The notes under the pieces are model-generated. The model did no database searches. It was not told the origin of the DNA and worked only from the letters and a program-made list of their open reading frames with translations. Below are positions 51,764-61,270 of a stretch of DNA of 64,000 bases, one piece after another. The translations under genes and the position numbers were made by a program. Each line of letters starts with the position of its first letter. Position 1 is the stretch's first letter. This stretch comes from Roseococcus suduntuyensis (lineage in GTDB: Bacteria; Pseudomonadota; Alphaproteobacteria; Acetobacterales; Acetobacteraceae), in the NCBI RefSeq assembly GCF_014196305.1, contig NZ_JACIDJ010000007.1, positions 1,829 through 65,828 on the forward strand. The letters are read 5' to 3'.

Positions 51764-52855
51764 TTAGCGCAGGACGATTTCCACGCGGCGGTTCTGCGGC
51801 TCGCGCACGCCCTGGGCGGTCGGGACGAGCGGACGATCGAAGCCGAAGCCCTGGATCGTGATCTCGTTCCGGTTGATGCCACGGCGCACCAGCTCGGCAG
51901 CCACCGCCTCGGCGCGACGCACCGACAGACGCTGGTTGTAGGCGGCGGCACCGGTGCGGTCCGCGTGGCCCGAGACCTCGATGCGGGTCGAGGACACGGT
52001 GCGGGCGTTGGTGGCCGCCTCCGCGATGATCTGGCGGGCGCGGTCCGTCAGGTCGGCGCGATCCCAGTCGAAGAACACCAGGAAGGTGCGGGCCGGGGCC
52101 GGGGCCGGGGCCGGGGCCGGGGCCACGACCGGCGCGGGCGCCGGCGTGTTGAAGGCGTAGCGCAGACCAACGAGCACCGAGTGGTTGTAGTTCTCGGAGC
52201 GGAAGGTGCTGCGGCTCGTCGTCACGCCCGCGTTGTTCACGGTGGCGTAGGTCAGCGACGGCGCCAGCGTGCCCATGAAGCGGTATTCGGTGGTCAGCGC
52301 CAGGCCGGGCAGGAGGGCGTCGAGGCCGACAGCGGCACCCACGATCGCCTGGTAGGCGAAGCGGCCGTCACGGTCGTTCGAACGCAGCGAGCCGCCCGGG
52401 AAGTTGGCGCGGATGCTGCTGTTGTCGGTCCACTGGTAACCGGCACCAACACCCACATACGGGGTGATGTTGAAGCCACCGAAGTCCATGCCCAGCGGAA
52501 TGTCGTAGAAGGCATTGCCCATCACGCCATACTGGTAGCGGTTGCCCGACACGCTGCCGGCGCGCACCGCGTTGATCGCGTAGCGGTGCGGCTCGTTCCA
52601 GCGGAAGCTGCCCTCGATCTCGGCACGGATGCCGTTGCCGAAGCCCCAGCCGACGCTGCCGACCGCAACGACGCCGATGTTGTCCGAGTTGGACACGCGG
52701 ACGCCGGGGTCCACCGCCGAGGAACGACCCTCGAGGAAGTTCGCACCAACGCCGGCACCCACATAGAGGCCGGTGACCGGCATGGTCTGGGCCTGGGCGG
52801 CGGCCACGGGCAGCGACAGCACGGTCGCCGCGAGAAGGGCCTTCTTGAAGCTCAT
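51764..52855 (-). CDS. OmpA-family outer-membrane protein
   Basis: The product is about 363 residues. The signal peptide MSFKKALLAATVLSLPVAAA precedes an eight-stranded-type beta-barrel (about residues 24-250, with alternating aromatic strands such as YVGAGVGANF and ITPYVGVGAGYQW). A linker of repeated Ala-Pro (52087-52145) leads to an OmpA C-terminal peptidoglycan-binding domain with IEVSGHADRTGAAAYNQRL and RRAEAVAAEL. AAGGAG lies nine bases before ATG 52855. It anchors the outer membrane to peptidoglycan. The longer upstream frame is not conserved. Confidence 0.93.
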   Translation of the reverse strand: MSFKKALLAATVLSLPVAAAQAQTMPVTGLYVGAGVGANFLEGRSSAVDPGVRVSNSDNIGVVAVGSVGWGFGNGIRAEIEGSFRWNEPHRYAINAVRAGSVSGNRYQYGVMGNAFYDIPLGMDFGGFNITPYVGVGAGYQWTDNSSIRANFPGGSLRSNDRDGRFAYQAIVGAAVGLDALLPGLALTTEYRFMGTLAPSLTYATVNNAGVTTSRSTFRSENYNHSVLVGLRYAFNTPAPAPVVAPAPAPAPAPARTFLVFFDWDRADLTDRARQIIAEAATNARTVSSTRIEVSGHADRTGAAAYNQRLSVRRAEAVAAELVRRGINRNEITIQGFGFDRPLVPTAQGVREPQNRRVEIVLR

Positions 52856-53046
52856 CTTTGCTTCTCCTTGAAACACGCTTGTTATCCGGTCGCGGCGTGA
52901 GAGACCCATGACGAGCACCACCATCCCGCTGCGTAGTATGACAATAACACCTGGCATCGGTTAGTTGTAGCACCCTGTCGGGCATTTCGCGCACATGTGG
53001 CAGAAACACCACAGTCATCATGGCGCCCAGGCAACAGGTGGTTCAT

Positions 53047-54174
53047 CTACCAGCCAACCGGGCGCCAGTCCTTTTCCACGGAGGAAATTTTCCCCAAGGA
53101 AAGCAGAAGGTTCGCGTGGCCCAGCTTGCGCCCGGCCCGCGCCTCCTCCTTGCCGTACCAATGGGCCACCACCTGCGGTGCGGCGACCATCTCCGGCCAG
53201 GCGGCCAGCCCCTCGGGGCCAACCAGGTTCCGCATCACCGAATCGGCATGGCGGGTTGCAGGGCCCAGGGGCAATCCAACCACCGCGCGAACATGCTGCT
53301 CGAACTGCCCGCACAGGCAGGCATCCATGGTCCAGTGACCGGAATTGTGCGGCCGCGGCGCGATTTCATTTCCCAGCAGGGTCCCGTCGGCCAGCAGGAA
53401 CATCTCGAGCGCCACGATTCCCACGAGGTCCAGCGACTCGGCCACGCGGCGCACATTCTCCCGCGCCGCCGCCGCCGTGGCGTCCGGCACGCGGGCCGGG
53501 GCGAAGGAGAGGTCCAGGATATGGTGGCGGTGATGGTTCTCCACCGCGTCATAGACCGCGACCGACCCATCCGCGCCCCGTGCCGCGATGGCCGAGACCT
53601 CGCCCGCGAAGGGCACGAAGGCTTCCAGGATCAGCGGCTTGGGCTCCAGCCGGGCATAGGCGGGGGCGATGTCATCAGGCGTGCGGAGCACCGCCTGGCC
53701 GCGCCCGTCATAGCCCATGCGCGTGGTCTTGAGCACGGCGGGCAGGCCGATGCGCGCCACGGCGTCGCGCAGTTCCGCCTCGCTGCGCACCTCGGCCCAG
53801 GGGGCGACGGGCACGCCGGCCTCGGCGAGGAAGCGCTTTTCCCGCACCCTGTCCTGGCCGATGGCCAGCACGCCCAGCCCCGGGCGGCAGGGCACCCTGC
53901 CCTCCAGCGCGGCCAGGGTCGCGGCGGGCACGTTCTCGAATTCGAAGGTGACGACGTCCACCTCGGCGGCGAAACGGTGCAAGGCCGCCACATCCTCATA
54001 AGGGGCGACCGTGCGTGCGGCGGCCACCTGCATGCCCGGCGAATCGGCGTCCGGCGCATAGACATGGGCGCGGTAGCCCAGGCGGGCCGCGGCCATCGCG
54101 CTCATCCGCCCCAGCTGCCCGCCGCCCAGGATGCCGATGGTGGCGCCTGGAGGCAGAGGCTCAGGCCGGGTCAT
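53047..54174 (-). CDS. purK: N5-carboxyaminoimidazole ribonucleotide synthase
   Basis: The product is 375 residues. An ATP-grasp ligase: [50 protein letters not shown], and late [19 protein letters not shown]. With PurE it converts AIR to CAIR in purine synthesis. ATG at 54174 overlaps purE by 14 bases; the longer frame extends inside purE. Confidence 0.95.
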   Translation of the reverse strand: MTRPEPLPPGATIGILGGGQLGRMSAMAAARLGYRAHVYAPDADSPGMQVAAARTVAPYEDVAALHRFAAEVDVVTFEFENVPAATLAALEGRVPCRPGLGVLAIGQDRVREKRFLAEAGVPVAPWAEVRSEAELRDAVARIGLPAVLKTTRMGYDGRGQAVLRTPDDIAPAYARLEPKPLILEAFVPFAGEVSAIAARGADGSVAVYDAVENHHRHHILDLSFAPARVPDATAAAARENVRRVAESLDLVGIVALEMFLLADGTLLGNEIAPRPHNSGHWTMDACLCGQFEQHVRAVVGLPLGPATRHADSVMRNLVGPEGLAAWPEMVAAPQVVAHWYGKEEARAGRKLGHANLLLSLGKISSVEKDWRPVGW

Positions 54175-54652
54175 GCGGCACGCCCTCGGTCTGGGCCGCG
54201 CGCCAAGCTGAAAGCCTCGCCGCCAATGCCGCATCGGACAAGGCGAGGATGGACGCCGCCAGCAGCCCCGCATTGATGGCACCCGCCCGGCCGATGGCCA
54301 GCGTTCCCACCGGAATGCCACCGGGCATCTGCACGATGGAGAGCAGCGAATCCATGCCCTTCAGCGCATGGGATTCCACCGGCACGCCCAGCACCGGCAG
54401 CGCCGTCATGCTGGCCGCCATGCCGGGCAGATGCGCCGCGCCGCCCGCGCCCGCGATGATGACCTTGAGCCCCCGCCCCGCCGCGCCGCGCGCATAGTCG
54501 AACAGGCGCTCGGGCGTGCGGTGGGCCGAGACCACCCGCGTCTCGTGCGGCACGCCAAGCGCGGTGAGCGTCTCGGCGGCGTGGCGCATCGTCTCCCAGT
54601 CGGAGCGGCTGCCCATGATGACGCCCACCAGGGGCGCGATGTCGTTGGTCAC
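54161..54652 (-). CDS. purE: N5-carboxyaminoimidazole ribonucleotide mutase
   Basis: The product is 163 residues. [19 protein letters not shown] and [18 protein letters not shown] (catalytic His loop) with [13 protein letters not shown] and [17 protein letters not shown] are signature. It catalyses N5-CAIR to CAIR. It lies between a DUF465 gene (four-base overlap) and purK on one transcript. Confidence 0.96.
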   Translation of the reverse strand: MTNDIAPLVGVIMGSRSDWETMRHAAETLTALGVPHETRVVSAHRTPERLFDYARGAAGRGLKVIIAGAGGAAHLPGMAASMTALPVLGVPVESHALKGMDSLLSIVQMPGGIPVGTLAIGRAGAINAGLLAASILALSDAALAARLSAWRAAQTEGVPHDPA

Positions 54653-54852
54653 GCGATGATATCCGGCACCAATTGGCTCTCCAGCCAGGCGATTTCGTCC
54701 TTCAGCTTCAGCTTGCGCTTCTTGAGGCGCACGAGCTGGAGCTGGTCGCCGATGCTGCCATCCAGCCGTGCGATCACCGTGTCCAGGTCGCGGTGTTCGC
54801 TGCGGAGTTCATGCAGGCGGCGCAGCAGGGCTTCGCGGTCTTCGAGCATCAC
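54649..54852 (-). CDS. DUF465 (YdcH) family protein
   Basis: The product is 67 residues with helical heptads ([40 protein letters not shown]) forming a coiled-coil hairpin, the DUF465 design. Overlaps purE by four bases and precedes it in the transcript. Function is unknown. A second DUF465 gene lies 215 bases away on the other strand. Confidence 0.85.
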   Translation of the reverse strand: MMLEDREALLRRLHELRSEHRDLDTVIARLDGSIGDQLQLVRLKKRKLKLKDEIAWLESQLVPDIIA

Positions 54853-55067
54853 GTCCTGAGGCCACCCCTGGTTTCACACCGCGCCGTTAACGCAAAAAAC
54901 ATCGCGTCGCTGGCAGGCTTCGGGATAGCATGCCAGGGCGGCGGTGCAACAGCAGCACTGGCCTGCGACCCCGGGCCGCATGGACGGTTCCACCATGCGG
55001 CATTCCCCGTCGTCGACCTGGCCGGCGGCGCCCCGGGAAGGAACCCACGGATGGAAAAGGATACGCG

Positions 55068-55238
55068 ATGATCCATGCCCCGAGGCTGAATGCCCTGGAG
55101 ACCCGTCACGCCAACCTTGAGCAACGTATCGCGCAGGAAGGTGCCCGCCCGCGCCCGGATGACGGGGCGCTGGCCCGTCTGAAGCGGGAAAAGCTTCAAC
55201 TCAAGGAAGAAATGGAGCGTCTGCGCCGCATGAACTGA
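55068..55238 (+). CDS. DUF465 family protein, second copy
   Basis: The product is 56 residues (MIHAPRLNALETRHANLEQR, then LARLKREKLQLKEEMERL), starting at ATG 55068 with AAGGA six bases upstream. It is the divergent paralog of the gene at 54649-54852. The frame upstream of 55068 is not conserved. Function is unknown. Confidence 0.8.
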   Translation: MIHAPRLNALETRHANLEQRIAQEGARPRPDDGALARLKREKLQLKEEMERLRRMN

Positions 55239-55246
55239 TCTCCGGC

Positions 55247-55272
55247 CGCCTTCGGTGATCCCACCGAGGGCG
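55247..55272. terminator. Hairpin between two convergent genes, possible bidirectional terminator
   Basis: CGCCTTCGGTG and CACCGAGGGCG form an 11-base stem (one T-G wobble) around ATCC between the DUF465 and trcR stops. There is no T tract on either side, so its activity is uncertain. Confidence 0.4.
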
Positions 55273-55292
55273 CGCCATCCATCAGATGCCGC

Positions 55293-55871
55293 CTACTCAG
55301 CGTCGCTGGCCACCGGCAGCGGCGCGGGGACCGCCTTGCCTTCGGCCTTCAGCCGCTCCTGCGCGGCCGTCACGGCGACATTCAGCGCGCTCTGGGTGCA
55401 CAGCCCCAGGATCACGGGGTCGCGCGCCTTGATGTTCGGGCTGTTCCAGTGCGTCTTGTCCCGCACCTTCTCGATGGTTTCCTTGGTGGTGCCCAGCAGC
55501 TTGGCCACCTGCGCGATGGACAGTTCCGGATGGTTGCGCAGCAGCCAGGCGATGCCGTCCGGGCGATCATTGCGCTTGGCCACGGGGGTATAGCGCCCGC
55601 CCTTGCCCCGCGCCTTGGACTGCGGCACGGCGTTGGGCGCCAGCGAAAGCCGCGCGGAGGTATCGGCCTCGCAACGCGCGATATCCTCGCGGGAGACCTG
55701 CCCATTCGCCACGGGGTCATAGCCGATGATGCCCTGCGCGACCTCGCCATCCGCGATGGCCTGCACCTCCAGCGGGTGCATCTGCACGAAATCCGCGATC
55801 TGTTCGAAGGAGAGGGAGGTCTTCTCGATCAGCCACACGGCGGTGGCCTTGGGCATGAGGGGTTGGGCCAT
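55293..55871 (-). CDS. trcR: TrcR-type cell-cycle transcriptional regulator (DUF1013)
   Basis: The product is 192 residues. It begins MAQPLMPKATAVWLIEKTSL and contains two helix-turn-helix-like parts: FEQIADFVQMHPLEVQAIAD and PELSIAQVAKLLGTTKETIE, then the family block WNSPNIKARDPVILGLC. In Rickettsia and other alphaproteobacteria the TrcR homolog is a DNA-binding cell-cycle regulator. It stands alone and converges with the DUF465 gene. Confidence 0.88.
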   Translation of the reverse strand: MAQPLMPKATAVWLIEKTSLSFEQIADFVQMHPLEVQAIADGEVAQGIIGYDPVANGQVSREDIARCEADTSARLSLAPNAVPQSKARGKGGRYTPVAKRNDRPDGIAWLLRNHPELSIAQVAKLLGTTKETIEKVRDKTHWNSPNIKARDPVILGLCTQSALNVAVTAAQERLKAEGKAVPAPLPVASDAE

Positions 55872-56039
55872 GGGTCATCCGTCAGGTCGGCGCCCGGAAA
55901 AGGACACCATCAGAATTGCTGTGCGCGCCGCGGGGCACGCACCCGAAGCAAGCACACGGGGGGGCACGCGGCCGACTGTGAGAAGCCCTATAGTGGCAGG
56001 CCCGCATGGGGCCAAGCCCTGAAACGAAAGCCCGTCGTC

Positions 56040-56231
56040 ATGCTCGATGAAGATGCGCCCTCGAAACCACAAAAACACTTCGTCCCGGCGGCGCTGGCCG
56101 AATGGTCTGAGGTGGATCTGCGCCACTACATCACACAATTGCAGGCCGAGATCACCCGGGCCGAACAAGCCATCGCGGCCCGCGCCTCACAGCGCCAGGC
56201 GGCGGAGGCCTTCTTTCGCCCACCAACATGA
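56040..56231 (+). CDS. DUF1192 small protein
   Basis: The product is 63 residues, from ATG 56040. ALAEWSEVDLRHYITQLQAE and ARASQRQAAEAFF match the DUF1192 helix, a short coiled protein common in alphaproteobacteria. The frame is open far upstream, but only this part is conserved. No clear Shine-Dalgarno. It converges with hsp20. Confidence 0.7.
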   Translation: MLDEDAPSKPQKHFVPAALAEWSEVDLRHYITQLQAEITRAEQAIAARASQRQAAEAFFRPPT

Positions 56232-56244
56232 AACCCGGGACATG

Positions 56245-56271
56245 AAAAAGGCCGGGGGTCGCCCCCCGGCC
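56245..56271 (-). terminator. Rho-independent terminator of hsp20
   Basis: On the minus strand a nine-base stem GGCCGGGGG/CCCCCGGCC (56250-56271, four-base loop) is followed by five T bases (AAAAA at 56245-56249). Confidence 0.85.
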
Positions 56272-56287
56272 CGGTCGCCTCAGGCCC

Positions 56288-56749
56288 TCAGGCGGCCTGC
56301 TGTTCCAGCACGGGCCGCGCGGCCGGCGCCGCCGCCTCGATCGCGATGCGGCGGGGCTTCAGCGCCTCCGGCACTTCGCGCTTCAGCGCCACGTGCAGCA
56401 GGCCATTCTCCAGCCGCGCGCCCTGGACCACGAGATGGTCGGCCAGGACGAAGCGGCGCTCGAAGGCACGGCCGGCGATGCCGCGATGGATGTAGCGGCG
56501 CTCACCCGGCTGCTCGGCCGCCTTGCCGCTGACGTGCAGCGTGTCCTCGCGCAGCACCACCTCGATGTCCTGGGGGCCGAAGCCGGCCACGGCCATGGTC
56601 AGCACATAGCTGTCATCGCCGGTCATCTCGATGTTGTAGGGCGGGTAGGCCTGAGCCTCGGGCTGGAGGCGCGCGCCATCCAGCATGCGGGCGAAGCGGT
56701 CGAAGCCGATCGCGGTGCGGAGAAGAGGAGAAAAATCAACAGCGTTCAT
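56288..56749 (-). CDS. Small heat-shock protein Hsp20/IbpA family
   Basis: The product is 153 residues. An N-terminal arm (MNAVDFSPLLRTAIGFDRFA) precedes an alpha-crystallin domain with YNIEMTGDDSYVLTMAVAGF, and the C-terminal segment RRIAIE is the IxI anchor. It is a holdase chaperone similar to IbpA. ATG at 56749 lies eight bases from AGGAGG, and that Shine-Dalgarno is inside the thermosensor hairpin at 56757-56774. Confidence 0.93.
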   Translation of the reverse strand: MNAVDFSPLLRTAIGFDRFARMLDGARLQPEAQAYPPYNIEMTGDDSYVLTMAVAGFGPQDIEVVLREDTLHVSGKAAEQPGERRYIHRGIAGRAFERRFVLADHLVVQGARLENGLLHVALKREVPEALKPRRIAIEAAAPAARPVLEQQAA

Positions 56750-56756
56750 CGCTGAA

Positions 56757-56774
56757 CCTCCTGCGAAAGCAAGG
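56757..56774 (-). promoter_or_regulatory. ROSE-like RNA thermometer hairpin over the hsp20 ribosome-binding site
   Basis: In the mRNA, CCUUGCU pairs with AGGAGG around the loop UUCGC, with one bulged G, so the Shine-Dalgarno is masked. The arm UUGCU next to AGGA with a single extra G is the hallmark of ROSE elements of rhizobial small heat-shock genes. Further hairpins occur upstream to about 56850, including GGCGCC/GGCGCC. The element is predicted to open on heating. Confidence 0.7.
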
Positions 56775-56908
56775 TCCGTGTTGGGCGGCCATCCGTGGCG
56801 CCCCACCAGGGCGGCGCCGCATCCGGTCCACGCCGGGGCCCATCAGGCACCCCGGCACCGCAGGAGGTATTTCCGCGAGCCCCCCGGTTCAAGGGGGCAT
56901 CACGTGTG

Positions 56909-57142
56909 TCAGGGCGCCTTCTTGATGGTCCCGATGCCCGCGAACTTCTTGTTGAACTTCGCCACCTGGCCGCCGGTGTCCATGATGCGCTGCACGCCGG
57001 TCCAGGCCGGGTGGCTCTTGGGGTCGATGTCGAGGCGCAGCGTGTCGCCCGGCTTGCCCGCGCAGGTCCGGGTCGTGAAGGTCGTGCCGTCGGTCATGAT
57101 GACGTTCAGCTCATGATAGGCGGGATGGGTGTCGGACTTCAT
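56909..57142 (-). CDS. rpmE: 50S ribosomal protein L31
   Basis: The product is 77 residues. [20 protein letters not shown] and [19 protein letters not shown] with SHPAWTG and FNKKF match alphaproteobacterial L31. Only one cysteine is present, so it is a zinc-free (C-minus type) L31. ATG at 57142; divergent from the hypothetical gene at 57304. A CCCCC/GGGGG hairpin at 56880-56897 beyond its stop might act in termination. Confidence 0.93.
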   Translation of the reverse strand: MKSDTHPAYHELNVIMTDGTTFTTRTCAGKPGDTLRLDIDPKSHPAWTGVQRIMDTGGQVAKFNKKFAGIGTIKKAP

Positions 57143-57303
57143 GGCGCGGCTCTCGGGGATGCGGCAGGCCGCGATGGCGGCCCGGCCGTGGATGGGGGGC
57201 CATAGGACATCCCCCCGTCGCATGCAAGTCACGGCATGCGCGTGGCAGCCTTAACCAAAGCCTCACCCCTGCCGGACCATAGACATGCCGGCAGGAGGTG
57301 GCC

Positions 57304-58323
57304 ATGCCGGCTGGCGCCGCGGCGAACAGGGATGAGCTGGAACGGCTGGTGGCGGCGCTGGAGCGCAGCGGCCTCGCCGAAAGCCGCGACGACATCGCGG
57401 CGTTGCTGGCGCAGTCCAAGGCCCTGCTCGGCACCCCCGCCCCTCCATCCGGCCGGCCGCGCCGCCGTCCGCGGGTCAGCGCGCGGGGCAAGCTGCGCGC
57501 CCTTGTGCTGCTGCTGCTCGATGCCGTGGCCGCCATGGCCACCCTCTATGGCGCGGCGGGGCTCGGCTTCGAGACGGTGGAGGCGCTGGAGGGCGGGCTC
57601 GCCATGGCCGCCGGCCTCGGCTGGGCCTTGTGGCGCTGGGGCGGGCTGTCCGCCCTGCTGGCCGAGGCCCTCTTCCGCCTGCGCTACGCGCTGCGCTGGG
57701 CCGGGCTCTGGCTGGCCGAACCCTTCAGCGACCGCGCTTATGAGGCGCTGGAAACCCTGCTCGACGCGCGGGAGGTGATGCGCGGCTGGCGGGCCCATCG
57801 CCGCACCCTGCCCCCCAGCCACGGCCTGCAGGATGTCGAGGCCTGGCTGCGCGCCACCTACGGCCCCCGCATCGCCGTCCGCTTCGCCCGCGCGGCCGAG
57901 GAGCGGCGCGCCGGCCAGCCGGGCTGGACCCTGCGCGGCGGCCAGGCCAGCGGCCCCCCGCGCCCCGTGCCGCCCAGCCGGATGATGCGATGGTCCTCCC
58001 TCATCACCCTCTTCGAGGCGACGGCCGAGGGCGGCGCGCTCTGGGCCACCGACCCGCCGCCCGAGCGGCCGCCCGCGCCTGCGCCCGCCCTGCCGCCCCT
58101 CGCCGCGCCCCCTGTCGAGGCCGAGGCGCCCGAGCACCTGCAACGGCGCCTGGACCTGCGCGAATTGATCCGCCGGAAGCGGCAGGACATCACCACGGCC
58201 TATGGCTGGAAGCTCAAGACCGAGGCCGAGATCGCGCAGCGCGACAATTATCTGCAGGAACTCCGCACCGAGATCGCGGTCCTGGAGAAGGAGCTGGCCG
58301 CTCTGGGTGGCCCACCCGCCTGA
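57304..58323 (+). CDS. Hypothetical membrane-associated coiled-coil protein
   Basis: The product is 339 residues. ATG at 57304 has GGAGG five bases upstream. Residues about 60-115 are hydrophobic helices (LRALVLLLLDAVAAMATLYG, LAMAAGLGWALWRWGGLSAL); the middle is basic, then a proline/alanine-rich linker near 245-275 leads to a C-terminal coiled coil (RRKRQDITTAYGWKLKTEAE, NYLQELRTEIAVLEKELAAL). I do not recognise a family. It converges with panB, with an eight-base gap. Confidence 0.7.
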   Translation: MPAGAAANRDELERLVAALERSGLAESRDDIAALLAQSKALLGTPAPPSGRPRRRPRVSARGKLRALVLLLLDAVAAMATLYGAAGLGFETVEALEGGLAMAAGLGWALWRWGGLSALLAEALFRLRYALRWAGLWLAEPFSDRAYEALETLLDAREVMRGWRAHRRTLPPSHGLQDVEAWLRATYGPRIAVRFARAAEERRAGQPGWTLRGGQASGPPRPVPPSRMMRWSSLITLFEATAEGGALWATDPPPERPPAPAPALPPLAAPPVEAEAPEHLQRRLDLRELIRRKRQDITTAYGWKLKTEAEIAQRDNYLQELRTEIAVLEKELAALGGPPA

Positions 58324-58331
58324 CGCCCAGG

Positions 58332-59141
58332 CTACCCCTTCTTCGGGGGCGGGAAGCAATGCTCCGGCCCCGGGAAGCGGCGGGCGCGCACATCCTGGGC
58401 ATAGGCTTCGGCCGCCGCCGTCACCTGGGTGGAAAGCTCCGCGTAGCGCTTCACGAAGCGCGGCGTGAAGTCGCGGAACAGGCCCAGCACGTCATCCGTC
58501 ACCAGGATCTGCCCGTCGCAGGCGGCGGAGGCGCCGATGCCGATGGTGGGCACGGGCAGCGCCGCCGTGATGGCGGCCGCCACCGGCTCCACCGTGCCTT
58601 CCAGCACGACGGCGAAGGCGCCGGCCTCGGCGATGGCGGCGGCGTCGCGCGCCACGCCCGCGGCCTCCTCCTCCGAACGGCCGGTGGCCTTGAACCCGCC
58701 CGCGGTGTTCACCGCCTGGGGCATGAGGCCCACATGGCCGCAGACCGGCACGCCGCGCGTGGTGAGGAAGCGCACGGTGGCCGCCATCTCCTCCCCGCCT
58801 TCCAGCTTCACCGCATCGGCGCCCGTCTCGGCCAGGATGCGGGCGGCGTTGCGGAAGGCCTGTTCGGGGCTTTCCTGGTAGGTGCCAAAGGGCATGTCCA
58901 CCACCACGCAGGCCCGCCGCGCGCCGCGCACCACGGCGGCGCCATGGGCGATCATCATCTCCAACGTCACGGGCAGGGTGCTGTCGAAGCCATAGACGAC
59001 CATGCCCAGCGAATCCCCCACCAGCAGCAGGTCCACATGCGGGTCGAGCAGCTTCGCCGTCTGCGCCGTATAGGCGGTGAGGCAGACCAGGGGCTCGCCC
59101 CCCTTCCGCGCGCGGATCTGTGGCGTGGTGATGCGCTTCAT
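58332..59141 (-). CDS. panB: 3-methyl-2-oxobutanoate hydroxymethyltransferase
   Basis: The product is 269 residues. It makes ketopantoate from alpha-ketoisovalerate and methylene-THF in pantothenate synthesis. [53 protein letters not shown] and [16 protein letters not shown], plus [20 protein letters not shown], are diagnostic. ATG at 59141. No panC is seen in the window. Confidence 0.95.
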   Translation of the reverse strand: MKRITTPQIRARKGGEPLVCLTAYTAQTAKLLDPHVDLLLVGDSLGMVVYGFDSTLPVTLEMMIAHGAAVVRGARRACVVVDMPFGTYQESPEQAFRNAARILAETGADAVKLEGGEEMAATVRFLTTRGVPVCGHVGLMPQAVNTAGGFKATGRSEEEAAGVARDAAAIAEAGAFAVVLEGTVEPVAAAITAALPVPTIGIGASAACDGQILVTDDVLGLFRDFTPRFVKRYAELSTQVTAAAEAYAQDVRARRFPGPEHCFPPPKKG

Positions 59142-59304
59142 TGTGTTCCTCCCATTGGCGTTGCCGCTTCCTTGTAGGGGGCCTGAGCCAAGCGGGGCAT
59201 CACCCCCGGCGCATGGGTGCCAACACCCGGTGTGGCGCGGCGCGGCGCTTGCCCGGCGCGGCGCGCCGCTTGCATGGCACCCACCGCACTGAAAGGCTTG
59301 CCCC

Positions 59305-60213
59305 ATGAGCACCACGCTCGACGCGCCCCGCCCGCGCGACATGATGCACTTGGCCACACGCTCCGATGCACGCGGGGCGGCGCGGGCCGTGCTGCACCTT
59401 GCCTTGATCCTGGGCAGCGCTGCCTTGATCGCGGTCGCGCCCGGGGTGCTGGTGGTGCCGGCGATGCTGCTGGCGGGCATCATCCAGGCGGCACTCTTCG
59501 CGCCCTTCCACGAGACATCGCACTACACGGCCTTCAGGTCCCGCCGCGCCAATGCGGTGGTGGGCTGGATCAGCGGGCTGCCGGCGCTGCGGAACTGGCA
59601 CTACTACCAGCAATTCCACCTGGCCCATCACAAGCACACCCAGGATGCGGAGCATGATCCGGAGCTCATGCTGCCCCCGCCGGCCACCTTCCCCGCCTAT
59701 CTCGCGCGCATGGCGGGCCTCGCCTATTGGCGCGCGCAGGTCGAGGTCTGGGTCGCGGCCTGGCGCGGCGACATGCGGGCCTATCCCTTCCTGCACGAAG
59801 CGACGGCGCCGCGCGTCATCGCCTCGGTCCGCGCCTCCTCGGCGCTGACGGTGGCGCTGGCATTGGCGGCGGGGCTCGCCTTCGGCTGGGCCGCGCTGTT
59901 CTGGTTCTGGATCGGCCCGCAGATCCTGGGGCAGATCGTCCTGCGCCTCTATTTGCTGACCGAGCACACGGGCTGCTCGGAGGACGCGAACGGCCTGACC
60001 AACACCCGCACCGTGCTGACGAACCCCGTGGTGCGGCTGCTGATGTGGAACATGCCCTACCACGCCGAGCATCACCTCTACCCCTTCATCCCCTTCCACC
60101 GGCTGGCCGAGGCGCATGGCGTGCTGAAGGACCGGCTGGCCCATGTGGACCAGGGCTATGCCGCCTGGCACCGCGACCACATCCGCAAACTTCGTGAGAC
60201 GAACCCCGCATGA
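59305..60213 (+). CDS. Membrane fatty-acid desaturase family protein
   Basis: The product is 302 residues. The three histidine clusters are FHETSH (residues 68-73), [10 protein letters not shown] (104-113) and [10 protein letters not shown] (about 250-260), the di-iron ligands of acyl-lipid or carotenoid-type desaturase/hydroxylase enzymes. Two pairs of membrane helices are visible. The substrate is unknown. The TGA overlaps the next gene's ATG by four bases. Confidence 0.9.
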   Translation: MSTTLDAPRPRDMMHLATRSDARGAARAVLHLALILGSAALIAVAPGVLVVPAMLLAGIIQAALFAPFHETSHYTAFRSRRANAVVGWISGLPALRNWHYYQQFHLAHHKHTQDAEHDPELMLPPPATFPAYLARMAGLAYWRAQVEVWVAAWRGDMRAYPFLHEATAPRVIASVRASSALTVALALAAGLAFGWAALFWFWIGPQILGQIVLRLYLLTEHTGCSEDANGLTNTRTVLTNPVVRLLMWNMPYHAEHHLYPFIPFHRLAEAHGVLKDRLAHVDQGYAAWHRDHIRKLRETNPA

Positions 60214-61217
60214 CTGAATGGCCCAAGGCCCAGGGCGATTTCCACCTGGGCGACCTTCCCCTCCATCGCGGCGGCGTGCTGCCGGATGCCACGCTGGTCT
60301 GGCGCAGCCATGGCACGCTCTCGCCCGTGCGGGACAATGTGGTGCTCTACCCGACTTCCTATTCCGCGCAGCACCCGGACCTGGAATGGCTCATCGGGCC
60401 CGAGGGCGTGCTGGACCCCACGCGCTGGTTCATCGTGATCCCGAACATGTTCGGCAACGGCCTTTCCACCTCGCCCAGCAACAGCGCGGATTGGCCGGAT
60501 GTCGTCACGTCCTGGGACAATGTGGCCGCGCAGAAGCGGCTGATGGCCGAAGTGTTCGGCGTCACCCACCTGCACGCCGTCTATGGCTGGTCCATGGGCG
60601 CGCAGCAGGCCTATCACTGGGCCGCGGCCTATCCGGATGCGGTGTCGCGCGTCATCGTCAATTGCGGCTCGGCGCGGACCTCCGTGCACAACCGCATCTT
60701 CCTGCAAAGCCTGATCGCGGTGCTGGAGGCGGCGCCCGAATACCTGGGCGATGGCCGCTTCTCGGCCCATCCCGCGCGCGCCATGAACGCCTTCGGCCGC
60801 ATCTATGCGAGTTGGGCGCTCAGCCAGGATTTCTACCGCGCGAACCTGCACCTGACGGCGCTGGGCGCGCCGGATCTGGAAACCTTCCTCCGCCGCGACT
60901 GGGTGGAGCGCTTCAGCCGCCGCCCCGCCGCGGACCTGCTGGCGCATCTGCGCACCTGGGAGGCCGGCGACATCGCCGATGGCGGCGACCTGCCCGCCGC
61001 CTTGCGCGCCATTCAGGCGCGCGTGCTGCTGATGCCGGGCGCCACCGACCTCTACTTCCGCGTGGCGGACAACGAGGCCGAACTGCCCCATCTGCGCCAC
61101 GCGGAACTGCGCCCCATTCCCAGCATCTGGGGCCACCGCGCCGGCAACCCGCAGCCCATCCCGGAGGACACGGCCTTTATCCGCGCGCAGGTGCAGGACT
61201 GGCTGGAGAGGGCGTAG
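60210..61217 (+). CDS. Alpha/beta hydrolase, homoserine acetyltransferase (MetX)-like
   Basis: The product is 335 residues. The nucleophile is in AVYGWSMGAQQAYHWAAAYP; upstream YPTSYSAQHPDLEWLIG and NMFGNGLSTSPSNS and downstream WGHRAGNP (catalytic His) fit the MetX-type clan. The family includes acyltransferases and hydrolases, so methionine synthesis is not proven. It is coupled to the desaturase gene by a four-base overlap. The TAG stop begins the repeat at 61215. Confidence 0.85.
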   Translation: MTEWPKAQGDFHLGDLPLHRGGVLPDATLVWRSHGTLSPVRDNVVLYPTSYSAQHPDLEWLIGPEGVLDPTRWFIVIPNMFGNGLSTSPSNSADWPDVVTSWDNVAAQKRLMAEVFGVTHLHAVYGWSMGAQQAYHWAAAYPDAVSRVIVNCGSARTSVHNRIFLQSLIAVLEAAPEYLGDGRFSAHPARAMNAFGRIYASWALSQDFYRANLHLTALGAPDLETFLRRDWVERFSRRPAADLLAHLRTWEAGDIADGGDLPAALRAIQARVLLMPGATDLYFRVADNEAELPHLRHAELRPIPSIWGHRAGNPQPIPEDTAFIRAQVQDWLERA

Positions 61218-61262
61218 CGTCCGATCGCTCCCGGCGGAACGCCGGGGGCGTGAATCGGCCGC
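61215..61262. repeat. Palindromic stop-proximal repeat, single copy
   Basis: TAGCGTCCGATCG, beginning with the stop codon of the preceding gene, is followed by a perfect seven-base inner stem CCCGGCG/CGCCGGG and the ending GGCGTGAATCGGCC. It separates two convergent genes by 53 bases. Confidence 0.9.
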
Positions 61263-61270
61263 TTTAAAAG

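Noticed and set aside
52087-52145. GC-rich short tandem repeat
   Set aside because: It is simply the Ala-Pro linker of the OmpA protein.
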